From: Neocallimastix lanati (nom. inval.)
Lineage: Eukaryota > Neocallimastigomycota > Neocallimastigomycetes > Neocallimastigales > Neocallimastigaceae
NCBI GenBank assembly: GCA_016946835.1
Contig: JACVTC010000002.1
Location: forward strand, 1,970,001 to 1,987,500
DNA length: 17,500 nucleotides
Direction: 5' to 3'
Positions 1-9,395 of this stretch are shown here, in pieces. Numbering within the stretch: the first letter of the stretch is position 1; each line of letters begins with the position of its first letter. The notes under the pieces were generated by a model that saw nothing but the letters and a program-made list of their open reading frames with translations, had not been told where the DNA came from and made no database searches. The position numbers were made by a program, and so were the translations under genes.

Positions 1-66
1 TTCATTTCATTATATTTTATTTTATTTTCATTTCATTTCATTTTATTTTCATTTTATTTTATTTTA
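1..66. repeat. TTTCA/TTTTA pentanucleotide-like low-complexity tract
   Basis: The left edge is built of mixed TTTCA and TTTTA words. If the minus-strand gene model is right, the tract lies in the intron just after its eighth exon. No coding signal is visible in it. Confidence 0.7.
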
Positions 67-67
67 C

Positions 68-909
68 TTTTTTGGTTTTTTTTTGCTGAAGTTATAATAA
101 TGACATTAATCATTTAATAATTTTAGTATTTACCTTTTTAATTTTTTCATCAATTAATTTTCCATCATATAATAATTCGTTGTAATATTCCCTTTTAGGT
201 TCCTTAAATTTAGTCTGATCGTCATCTCTACATATATATATATATTATTTAAATTATTATTATTATTATTATTATAAATTAATTAGACAAATTTTTTTAG
301 GTAGGAAAATAATAAATACTCATAAAAATAAAAATAAAAATAAATAATTTTTATATATATATTTTTAAATTTTTTTTTTTTTTTTTACAATATCAAACTA
401 TTTTTTATTTTTTCATTAATTTCGTTAATTAATTCATCATCGCTTTTAGGGCTCTATAATTTATATATAAAAAATTAAATTTGATCAATCGTTAAATTTT
501 TATAATAATATTTATATTTAATATTTTTGTATATTTAGTGAAATATATTATATACCATTATATTTCTTTTGACTTCAACTTTTTTTTTTTTTTTTGTTTG
601 TAAATATATAAATATAAAATATTTTAATAATTGTTTATATACATATAGATAATATAATATATATATATATTTATTTACTATTATCTTATTATCTTATATA
701 AGTAACAAAAAAATAAAAAAAAAAAATAATAAATTTTTAAAGTTGAACTAATTACCGTTCTTTTTAGGTATTATAAATTTAGAAGATGAATAGGCTTCTT
801 TTGTATTTATTAATAGGTCTTTATTTTGCAAATATATTAATATATCGAAATTTACATATAATTTTATTATATTATGTTAATATTTTTATTTTATTAATTT
901 TATTAATTT

Positions 910-945
<36 letters not shown>

Positions 946-2017
946 AATATTATTAAAAATATTACCTTTATAATTATTAAAATCTTGAAGGCGTAAAAAT
1001 GTATATTATTAATAATAATTAAAAATTTTATTTATTTTTTATTGAAACAGAGTAGAATATTTCAATAACAGATAAATTTCGAATTATCTTAAATTTATAT
1101 GAATATATAATTTTACCATTTGAATTTGAAGAGGTTGGTTTATTATAATTATAATATTTCCATGCAACAGCTTTATAAGCTTTATTTGAAGATTTTTTAT
1201 TCTAAAAATTAATTTAATATAACATTTTATTTTATTTATAAAATTGAAAGTACATTATTAATAATAATTTAATTAAATTTAATTTATTTTATTTAAATTT
1301 ATAAAAATAGACTAAAAATAATATTATTAAAATAAAATAATATATTACATATTTTAAAGAAGTGTCTGATAAATATTTTGGAATTTTATTTTTTGAATTT
1401 TTGGAATATATATTTGATAAAGAATTAAAATTTTTAGTTTTATTGGATTGTGGATATGATTCAGATAGTAACACTCTATTTAGTGATGTTAATGAATTGC
1501 TTGTTGATTTTAAATTAACCTCGTTATTCTCGGTTATATTATTTTCAGTATTGATTTCACTATTGACGGTACTTCCGTAACCACTTTCAATTGGATTTGA
1601 ATTGGACCTCCAAAAATGATATATATTAGCTGAATATGATTTGTCTGCATCTAAAATATCCTTTTGTTTTTGTTTTTGTTTTTGTTTATGCATTTCTTTT
1701 TCTAACTTAGTATCTTTATTATTATTTTTTTCAATTTTATTATTAATGTCAGTTTCTGAATCAATAACTTTTGAAATAGCAGAAGATGAATTTTGAACAT
1801 TAATATTTTCTCTATCTTTTTCCCCAATGGAATATGAGTCACTTTCTTTTTCTTTAATCATTTTCCTTTTATTTGTAAAAAATTTAAATATTGAAAAAAT
1901 TTTAAGATTTTCAAATATTCTTCTCAAAAAAAATGTATTATTCTTTTTAATTGTTTTTGATTTTTCATTTAATGAAAGATTTTTATTCTTTAAATTCACA
2001 TTTGACCTCTGATTCAT
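68..2017 (-). CDS. Unrecognised multi-exon gene, 5' part (continues past left edge)
   Basis: I do not recognise this protein. Proposed exons on the minus strand are 2017-1349, 1201-1117, 983-966, 818-756, 578-556, 453-389, 227-134 and possibly 85-68. All have GT donors (GTAATA, GTAAAA, GTAATA, GTAATT, GTATAT, GTAAAA, GTAAAT, GTAAAA) and AG acceptors, and the reading frame stays open through every junction, giving 345 visible residues. The start is the first Met, with an in-frame TAA at 2041-2039 upstream. Exon 1 (223 residues) is hydrophilic and rich in Asn, Lys and Ser. It has a basic N-terminus and a KQ repeat at about residues 111-119 made by TTTTTG hexamers. Later exons encode charged segments such as NKKSSNKAYKAVAWKYYNYN and SPKSDDELINEINEKIK. 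No catalytic motif or reliable membrane segment is seen. The 18-, 18- and 23-nt exons are the weakest parts. An unspliced end of exon 2 would instead stop at 1030-1028, giving 280 residues. Confidence 0.6.
912..940. repeat. Poly-T tract inside an intron
   Basis: A run of about 29 T (poly-A on the gene strand) lies in the proposed intron between the third and fourth exons of the minus-strand gene. Long homopolymers like this recur throughout the window, in introns and between genes. Confidence 0.8.
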
Positions 2018-2645
2018 ATTTTTACTTTTATTTTTCTTTTATTTAATAATTTTAACATGAAAGTATATTAAACTATTATTTTTAGTTAAATGATGTTTTA
2101 TCATATATAAATAAATAGAACATATAAATTTGAAATTAAGTATATTAAAAAGTCAATATAATATATGTAAATTTATTATTAATTACATAAATGTTATAAA
2201 TGTTAAATAATTATAAAATTTTTTTAATTATTATATTGATAAAATTTTTAGTTAAATAATGTTTATTTCTTTTAATTATAATTAAAAAAAATAGAATATA
2301 TAAAAATTTATATATTTTATGGTATGTAACTATTTATAATGGATAAATTATTACTTTAAATATATTATTCAATATTTTAAACTTAAATTATTAATAATTA
2401 AAACTTTAAAAATTAAACATTTTATGAAGACAATCAAAAATATTTTTGAATTTACCACATGTTTTTTTATTTTAATGCTATTATTACATTTAATTATGTA
2501 AAAATACTATTTAATAATATTTAAAAATTTTATTAATTACTAATTGATAATAAATATATATTAAATACTAATAAATAATAGTAATAAATAGTATATAAAT
2601 AAATAATAAATAATAATAATTAATATTAGTAATTTGGAATTTATA
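2018..2645. other. AT-rich intergenic DNA upstream of the left gene
   Basis: This stretch should contain the promoter and 5' leader of the minus-strand gene starting at 2017. It is almost pure A and T with scattered ATTAATAAT words. I see no exon-like sequence, no RNA gene and no specific promoter motif that stands out from the base composition. Confidence 0.6.
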
Positions 2646-2882
2646 TGTTAAAACTTTATTGAATGAATATATTATGATTAAGGGTTATTTTGAGTTACTT
2701 GTATTAACTAATGATTGAAATTTTTTTACATGTATTTTTATATTGTGGATTGTGGCTTGTACATTTAAATTATTACAATATGCAATAAAATATTTGACAT
2801 GTATTAAATATACTTCAATAAGTTATCTAATATGTTTTAAATAAATATGACACTTTTTTCATATATTTCACATATTCTAACA
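2646..2882 (-). repeat. LTR (3' copy) of the degenerate element
   Basis: 237 bp. In element orientation it begins TGTTAGAATATGTGAAA and ends AACA. It shares TTATTGAATGAATATAT and TGATTAAGGGTTAT (plus-strand words) with the copy at 3765. The PPT-like GAGAGGGAA is immediately upstream in element orientation (2891-2883). Confidence 0.7.
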
Positions 2883-2893
2883 TTCCCTCTCAA
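2883..2893 (-). promoter_or_regulatory. Polypurine tract of the degenerate element
   Basis: On the minus strand this reads GAGAGGGAA directly before TGTTAG. The same arrangement (AAGGGGGAA then TGTTAG) precedes the 3' LTR of the intact element. In LTR elements this site primes plus-strand DNA synthesis. A 10-bp inverted repeat (2915-2924 with 2952-2961) lies just upstream of it in element orientation. Confidence 0.6.
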
Positions 2894-3086
2894 ACCTAAT
2901 TGTTTGAATAAAATAATTTGGTTTGTCGGTGAGTATATGTATTATTTCTTTAAACCAAATTTTCTTAATTCCTAATTTCTCTAATTTCAATTATATTTAA
3001 ATGAGTTTCATAAAGCAATAAATAATTTCTTTTAAGTAAAATTAATCAAATAATTTAGTTAAATTTTGAGAATTGATATCATTATT

Positions 3087-3094
3087 CCCCCTCA
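3087..3094 (-). promoter_or_regulatory. Second, internal polypurine-like tract
   Basis: The minus strand reads CTGAGGGGGAATAATGA about 200 bp upstream of the 3' LTR. The intact element has TTTTAGGGGGAAATTATTAG about 240 bp upstream of its own 3' LTR. Its retention in both relatives suggests a central-PPT-like function, which is inference. Confidence 0.4.
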
Positions 3095-3192
3095 GGTTAG
3101 TATTCTTAAATTATAATATTATGTTTTAAGCTTAAGAAGTCTGCTAAGTTAATTAGAATATTAACCAATAATTTAACGATCAAAATATTTTA

Positions 3193-3378
3193 TTAATGAG
3201 GTGATATGAGGTGTCTAATATTATCACCGCTTGTTTTGGTAAGTCGGTGCCACAACATTTTATAATATTGATCTATTATATATAAGAATATATGATTAAT
3301 GTATATAGTTATATATCGTATTAAATGACATTTTCCTTCGATTATACACTTTATAATTAAGTAGTAAATTAATTAAGA
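3193..3378 (-). pseudogene. Possible remnant of a Ty1/copia-type pol 3' end
   Basis: On the minus strand an open segment ending at the TAA at 3195-3193 reads HLIRYITIYI and then, further on, LTKTSGDNIRHLI. This loosely resembles the end of copia-type RNase H, where a KHIxIRYHxIxE motif is followed by ADxLTKxLxGxxFxxLxxxLG. The distance to the 3' LTR (about 310 bp) and the orientation agree with that placement. The open segment is only about 60 codons and stops interrupt the sequence upstream, so any coding function is lost. The match is by eye and could be chance. Confidence 0.3.
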
Positions 3379-3764
3379 ACTATTCAAGTATAAATAAATT
3401 AGATATTTGTAGTAATATTTATTCTTCTAAGTTTGTAACATATTATATTTTATTTAAGTGAAGGTTATTTCTAATTTCGGAAGTTGTGTTTGAATTTTTA
3501 TTAAATAAGTGTATTTTAAGTAATATATTCAATATTGATTTATCAGAAACATATTGATCAATTAAATGTAGTGGTTTGTGTATTATGTATTATCATATTG
3601 AGTATTTTGTCATGTTATAAACATTTCAAATATTTGGCTATAAGTAGTATTAAAATACTTATCTCGCTTCCCCTTAAAAATTCAAATATTTTATATCAAT
3701 TGAATTTTGGATTTCCTTATTGTAATATCTTTATGTAGTATCTTGTGTATGTATATTATTTATA

Positions 3765-4432
3765 TGTTTAATCTTTATTGAATGAATATATCATGATTAA
3801 GGGTTATATAAAGTTAACTAAAGATTTGGGTGTGGGGCATTTCGCCAAATTGCATTTCGCCAGATTGCATTTCGCCAATTTTTTTGAAAGCATGTGGCGT
3901 ATTAAAAAAATGTGGCATTTCGCCAAATTGCAATTCGCCAAGTTGCATTTCGCCAAATTGAAAATTATTAAATAAACAAAAAAATCAATAAATAAAATTA
4001 AATATTATTAATATTGCATAAAAACAATTTTAAAAAAAATATATTTTGAATTAATATTTATTTATTTATTCATTTATTTATATCAATACTCTACTTGTCG
4101 AAATGCAACCTGGCGAAAAGCAACTTGGGGAAATGCAACTCTCCCTAAAGATTTAAACTAATACGAATTTACTTGTATTTATATGTTTATATTGTGGCTT
4201 GTATATTTAATTTATTTATTGCAATATGCATTAATATATTTTAACAATTTATTATTTAACCCTAACCCATTTACATTTAGCACTACAACAAAATACATAT
4301 TTTTGTAATAAAAATTAAATGACACACCCCCATATTTGACCCCATATTTGACATGCATTAATTATGCTTCAATAAGTTATTTAATATGTTTTTAGTAAAT
4401 ATGTTATTTCGTATGTTTAACGTAGTCTAACA
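3765..4432 (-). repeat. LTR (5' copy) of the degenerate element, interrupted by insertions
   Basis: The plus strand opens TGTTTAATCTTTATTGAATG and closes TAGTCTAACA, matching the copy at 2646-2882. The copy is 668 bp because of a MITE at 3828-4145 with its extra TAAAGATTT, and roughly 105 bp of unmatched sequence around 4235-4340. That second block contains a telomere-like TAACCCTAACCC (4257-4268) and a tandem CCATATTTGAC pair (4330-4340 and 4342-4352). Removing both leaves about 237 bp, equal to the other LTR. Confidence 0.6.
3819..4154. mobile_element. Mutator-like MITE with 9-bp target duplication, nested in the LTR
   Basis: The 318-bp element (3828-4145) is bounded by identical 9-bp direct repeats TAAAGATTT at 3819-3827 and 4146-4154. 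Its ends are imperfect inverted repeats: GGGTGTGGGGCATTTCGCC at the left, and GGGAGAGTTGCATTTCCCC when the right end is reverse-complemented. Terminal GGG and a 9-bp duplication are typical of the Mutator/MULE superfamily. There is no transposase frame, so it must be non-autonomous. Inside the left arm a 15-nt unit (GCATTTCGCCAAATT-like) occurs three times at 3841-3876 and three more at 3919-3954; inverted, degraded units lie at 4098-4140. An apparent open frame over 3778-3975 with repeated HFAKL words is only a translation of these units. Taking out the element and one repeat restores alignment with the other LTR. Confidence 0.65.
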
Positions 4433-4436
4433 AATA

Positions 4437-4599
<163 letters not shown>

Positions 4600-4659
4600 A
4601 ATAACAAACTAACTAGCTAAGTAAATAAGTAAATAGAAATTAAATTATAATATGATATT

Positions 4660-4664
4660 GTTAT
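4660..4664. repeat. Target-site duplication, left copy
   Basis: GTTAT directly precedes the 5' LTR. The same five bases at 6831-6835 follow the 3' LTR, as expected for LTR integrase. Confidence 0.85.
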
Positions 4665-4860
4665 TGTTAGAATATGTGAAATGTATGAAAAATAAGCTTC
4701 AAATGTATTGAAACATATTGTAATATAAATAATGTATAAGCCACAATGCATTAATATAAAAGCATTTAATTTAGAATAATTAAGTGCTAGTAACTCTTAA
4801 TCATTAAATATATTAATAAAATTGACATAATTATAAACCATAAATTCATAACTCTTAACA
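4665..4860 (+). repeat. 5' LTR, 196 bp
   Basis: It starts TGTTAGAATATGTG and ends ACTCTTAACA. It contains two ACTCTTAA words (4794-4801 and 4851-4858); the second can pair with TTAAGAGT just inside the element. It is nearly identical to 6635-6830. Confidence 0.9.
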
Positions 4861-4912
4861 AATTAAGAGTCTCATCTGGCTCTTAAAAAGATTCATAGTA
4901 AAAGAATCTTTT
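4851..4912 (+). promoter_or_regulatory. Stem-loop cluster at the LTR/leader junction, with candidate primer-binding site
   Basis: ACTCTTAA (4851-4858) and TTAAGAGT (4863-4870) form an 8-bp stem with a 4-nt loop across the LTR end. The same TTAAGAG can instead pair with CTCTTAA (4880-4886). AAAAGATTC (4886-4894) and GAATCTTTT (4904-4912) form a separate 9-bp stem. A TGG at 4877-4879, the expected start of a site complementary to a tRNA CCA end, lies 16 nt inside the element in the second loop. This could be the primer-binding site, but I cannot assign a tRNA. Confidence 0.5.
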
Positions 4913-5529
4913 GCCGGAAACAATATTATGTCAAAAAAAAAAAAATATATATATATATATAATTGAATTTTAAATTATGATAAAGGTTGCTCATTATGTC
5001 AATTTTTAAGATGACTAATAAAACTGATAACTGATCAAAATGATCAAGACAGAAAATTGAAGAAAAGCGTAAAATATAAAACTGTTGATAAAAGAAGTTA
5101 TTTCAGGATAAGTAAAACTCAAAAAAAAATATATAAAAATATTTATTTAAAAAAAAAAAAACTTTATAAACGTATATAAAAGAAAATTATATATCTTCAT
5201 ACTAGAGACTCTTAATTGAAATTATAATTTGATATTTTAACAAATAAGCTTTTGGCTATTAGTAATATTATATCTATACATGAAGGAATCTACTATGTGA
5301 TGGACTATTTCCGCCCCATGAATATACAAAACATGTTATTTAAAGTATAGTTATTTTAACGTGTATTTATAAATATCAAACGCATATATATAAATATAAA
5401 CTATAATAATGGAGAAGTCTATATGTCAGAGACCTCATATAAAATAATTAATATATAATATTCCAAATATTCAAGGGAAATATAATAGAATAGTAATTCC
5501 TAGGGTACATTCTAACAATAATAATATTA

Positions 5530-5555
5530 TTAAACCTAGCGTGAAATAGGTTTAA
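5530..5555. repeat. 9-bp stem-loop in the LTR element interior
   Basis: TTAAACCTA (5530-5538) is the exact reverse complement of TAGGTTTAA (5547-5555), with an 8-nt loop. No function is assigned. Confidence 0.6.
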
Positions 5556-6127
5556 ATAAAAAAAAAAAAAATTATTTAATATAATCATAATACAAACCTT
5601 CGTGATGAAAGATATAATAAAATAATAAATATAACCATGAGTTATATAAAAATGGATGATGTTTATCCATCTATAAACTATACTTATTTATTACAGAGTA
5701 TTTAAAATTATTAAAATTTTATAATTAATATTTTAATGATGAGAAAATTCAAATATATAAAATCCTTTTTAGAAATTTGAATTTTAGGGAGAAAATAGGC
5801 AAAATAAAATACAAATCATAAAAATATAAAAGAAAATAAAAATATTAAAGAAAAGTCACTTAACTGATTCTTTGAGCTAATTATTTGAAAATAATATATA
5901 TCTTGAAATGAATAAAATAGCCTAATAGCGAAAATTAACAAAAATTAACCTTTAAGAAAGAATTAACTGAAATAGTGAATATTAATCAATTATGAAACAA
6001 TTTATATTATTACTAATAAGTTTAAATGACTAGAATAATATAATTAATTATAAATACAATCAATTTTAATACCCCAAGATTATGCTTTATCAAGTACACC
6101 AATATATAATTAACAATTTATTTTAAT

Positions 6128-6199
6128 AGTTATCGCTAAAACTACAAAGCGAAAATATAAAAAAGTTAGCGCTAATCTATAAAGCGGATTATAATTATT
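6128..6199. repeat. Tandem 36-nt hairpin units in the LTR element interior
   Basis: Two diverged 36-nt units start AGTTATCGCTAA (6128) and AGTTAGCGCTAA (6164). Each carries a short inverted repeat around a similar loop: TCGCT/AGCGA in the first (6133-6152) and CGCT/AGCG in the second (6170-6186). Their local G+C stands out from the surroundings. Confidence 0.5.
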
Positions 6200-6387
6200 A
6201 GTGATATAAAACCCAATATATAAGAGGTATTCACACAAATTGAGATGGTATAATATCACCCTTCAAGAGAAAGGTTTCCATCATATATAAATGGTATATT
6301 TAAACCATATAATTATTTTATATTAAAGATGACATAGATTCATCTAATATTTATTAAAGGTGTAAAAATATTAAATACTTTAGTTTT

Positions 6388-6403
6388 AGGGGGAAATTAT
6401 TAG
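6388..6403 (+). promoter_or_regulatory. Second, internal polypurine-like tract
   Basis: AGGGGGAAATTATTAG lies about 240 bp before the 3' LTR. Its core matches the tract at the 3' LTR boundary and the corresponding internal site of the degenerate relative (3087-3094, minus strand). Confidence 0.4.
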
Positions 6404-6625
6404 ATTATAAATATATTTAAGAAATTAATTTTAGCAACATTTTAATTAAATTAAATAATTAATATAACATAAAAAATATTTTATTCATGTAAAATTAGAG
6501 GTTAATTTAGGATAGAAATATATATAACAGTTTAATAATATCAAGTTAATAGTGTAAAATAGGATATTTTTATATACACATATTCATCAGTATACCAATT
6601 TATTCATTATTGAATAAATAGGTTT

Positions 6626-6634
6626 AAGGGGGAA
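6626..6634 (+). promoter_or_regulatory. Polypurine tract
   Basis: AAGGGGGAA is directly adjacent to the 3' LTR, the canonical site of plus-strand priming. An 8-bp inverted repeat ATTTATTC/GAATAAAT sits shortly upstream. Confidence 0.75.
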
Positions 6635-6830
6635 TGTTAGAATATGTGAAATGTATGAAAAATAAGCTTCAAATGTATTGAAACATATTGTAATATAAAT
6701 AATGTATAAGCCACAATGTATTAATATAAAAGCATTTAATTTAGAATAATTAAGTGCTAGTAACTCTTAATCATAAAATATATTAATAAAATTGACATAA
6801 TTATAAACCATAAATTCATAACTCTTAACA
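6635..6830 (+). repeat. 3' LTR, 196 bp
   Basis: Same ends and length as 4665-4860 with two substitutions. It is followed directly by the duplication GTTAT at 6831-6835. Confidence 0.9.
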
Positions 6831-6835
6831 GTTAT

Positions 6836-7855
<1,020 letters not shown>

Positions 7856-9353
7856 AGTTACTATACATAGTATTTTACAAATAATGAAAAAATAAGATAT
7901 TTATTATAAACTTTGAATTTTTTTTTTTATTAAAATTAAAAAATTAGTAAATATAATAATGTTACATATGAATGATTCTAATGACATAATAAATAAAATT
8001 CATAATTAATAACATATGAATTTGTTTCTTCTTATTTTATGTATCTATTAATTTCATATAATTTCTTAAAATTTATGACAAATTATTTAATATTTGAAAA
8101 ATCGTGGTTTTAAGGATAATTAATTCATTAAAATTATATTAGTTAGTATTTTTTTTTTTTAGTTTGTAGCCAATAATTTTTGAAGTCGAAATTAAAAAAT
8201 TACTAGAAAAATTTATATTTTGCATCTTTTTTTTAGTTTTTAGATATAATGATTTACTTAAAAAAAAAAAAAAAAACTAAAGAAGAAAATTAATAAATTC
8301 AAAATAAAACAATTATTTCAGAATATAAAAATACAAAATAGCCAAAAAAAAAAATTAAAATTAAATTTTACATTTTAAGTTTTTTAATTTCAATTTGATA
8401 TGCTTATTATTATCAATCATTGAAAATTTATAATAAACTAATATTAATATTAATATTAAACTCTTTTTTTTTTTTTTTTTTTATTTATTGTAAAAATAAA
8501 CCTTTCTAAATTTTTATTTTTATATATAATCTATATATTTATTGTTTGATTAATGTTTAATAAATATGCTTCATTATTTGATAATTATTAATTAAATAAT
8601 TAATAATTAAGAAATTTAATTGTTATTAAATAATTTTTTAAAAAAAAATTTAAAATTAATTGGTGATATATTTTATTTTATTTATCAATATAATGCATCA
8701 TATATTATCGCTAATATTATCCAATCATATTATGACTAGCGCTAAATCTGATATTAATATTATATGATAAAATTAAATATTAAATTTATCTTAATCTTTT
8801 TTTTTTAAAAGTATTATTATAATTAATATTAAATAATTTATGATGGCTTGAATTATTGATAAAAATATTTTTTTTTTATTGTTTAAAATAAAGCCTTTAT
8901 GCTTTTATATTTATATTTATATATGTTTATGTTATATGTTAATTATATTATATAATGATTTCTTTTATTTTTTTTTTTATATTTATATCATGTATTATCC
9001 AAGAATACTTTAATCATTATTGTATTTGCAATTAATAAATCATTTTTTTTCATAAATAAAAACTTTTTTTAATATTTGTTTTAAAAAAAGAGATTTATTA
9101 AAATTATGTAATCATTAGTATATTTTTTTTTTTTTTTTTTTTTAAATTCCTATTTTAATAAAAAAAAATTTATCATTATTTTATGAAATATTATAATATT
9201 ATATTTGTATATTATATTTATATAATTAAATATTATTATTAATTATTGATTATCAAAAAAGTTTATGAAGTTATTTAATTAATATTTAATTTAATTATTA
9301 ACACTTTTGCTTTTTTACATTGATACTTTATTATGTATTCTATTATCTCTATT

Positions 9354-9354
9354 A

Positions 9355-9395
<41 letters not shown>
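9354..9395. repeat. (CT)n-(TA)n compound microsatellite
   Basis: About ten TC units run into about ten TA units. Short plus-strand open frames across it (9307-9550) give SLSL and YIYI repeats and are not genes. Confidence 0.85.

Larger units (their letters stand above)
2646..4432 (-). mobile_element. Degenerate LTR retrotransposon remnant, minus orientation
   Basis: Two diverged LTR copies (2646-2882 and 3765-4432) lie in direct orientation and flank 882 bp. Read on the minus strand, the left copy starts TGTTAGAATATGTGAAA and ends AACA, and it is preceded by a polypurine tract, GAGAGGGAA. Its start matches the LTR of the intact element at 4665-6830, as do a CATATTGTAATA-like block and AAGCCACAAT, so the two belong to one family. 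The right copy is long because it has taken up a 318-bp MITE plus its 9-bp duplication and roughly 105 bp of other extra sequence; without these it returns to about 237 bp, the length of the left copy. No matching target duplication is seen (TTATA left, AATAG right), and the interior is full of stops. It is an old or recombined, inactive copy. Confidence 0.65.
4665..6830 (+). mobile_element. Intact-looking non-autonomous LTR retrotransposon (TRIM/LARD-like)
   Basis: The element is 2,166 bp. It has 196-bp LTRs at 4665-4860 and 6635-6830, a perfect 5-bp target duplication GTTAT (4660-4664 and 6831-6835), TGTTA...TAACA termini and a polypurine tract AAGGGGGAA abutting the 3' LTR. The LTRs differ at only two positions (4749 C vs 6719 T; 4805 T vs 6775 A), which suggests recent insertion. 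The 1,774-bp interior has no open frame of useful length on either strand and no gag or pol motif. Movement would therefore need proteins from a related autonomous element. The interior is rich in short inverted repeats (4851-4870, 4863-4886, 4886-4912, 5530-5555, 5652-5670, 6133-6186). The 3' subterminal part resembles that of the degenerate element at 2646-4432. Orientation is set by the PPT and LTR order. Confidence 0.85.

Noticed and set aside
1362-2012. Two plus-strand open frames (1362-1580 and 1827-2012)
   Set aside because: Antisense to the 669-nt first exon of the minus-strand gene; Phe/Leu-rich shadows of a Lys/Asn-rich protein.
3535-3738. 67-residue plus-strand open frame
   Set aside because: It lies in the interior of the degenerate LTR element on the opposite strand, with no family resemblance.
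3836-3960. Spaced 15-nt repeats considered as a CRISPR-like array
   Set aside because: The units are contiguous with no spacers, and the block sits in a MITE arm in eukaryotic DNA.
3778-3975. Open frame with repeated HFAKL words
   Set aside because: Product of the 15-nt MITE repeat; it begins in the LTR and has no support as a gene.
5021-5060. CTGATAACTGATCA region considered as a hammerhead ribozyme core (retrozyme-like element)
   Set aside because: The conserved CTGANGA and GAAA blocks and three helices cannot be laid out; the LTRs also lack a core.
8698-8769. TAATATTA words in an imperfect inverted repeat, resembling a rolling-circle replication origin
   Set aside because: The stem is imperfect, the nonanucleotide is not exact, no Rep-like frame is near, and such AT words are common here.
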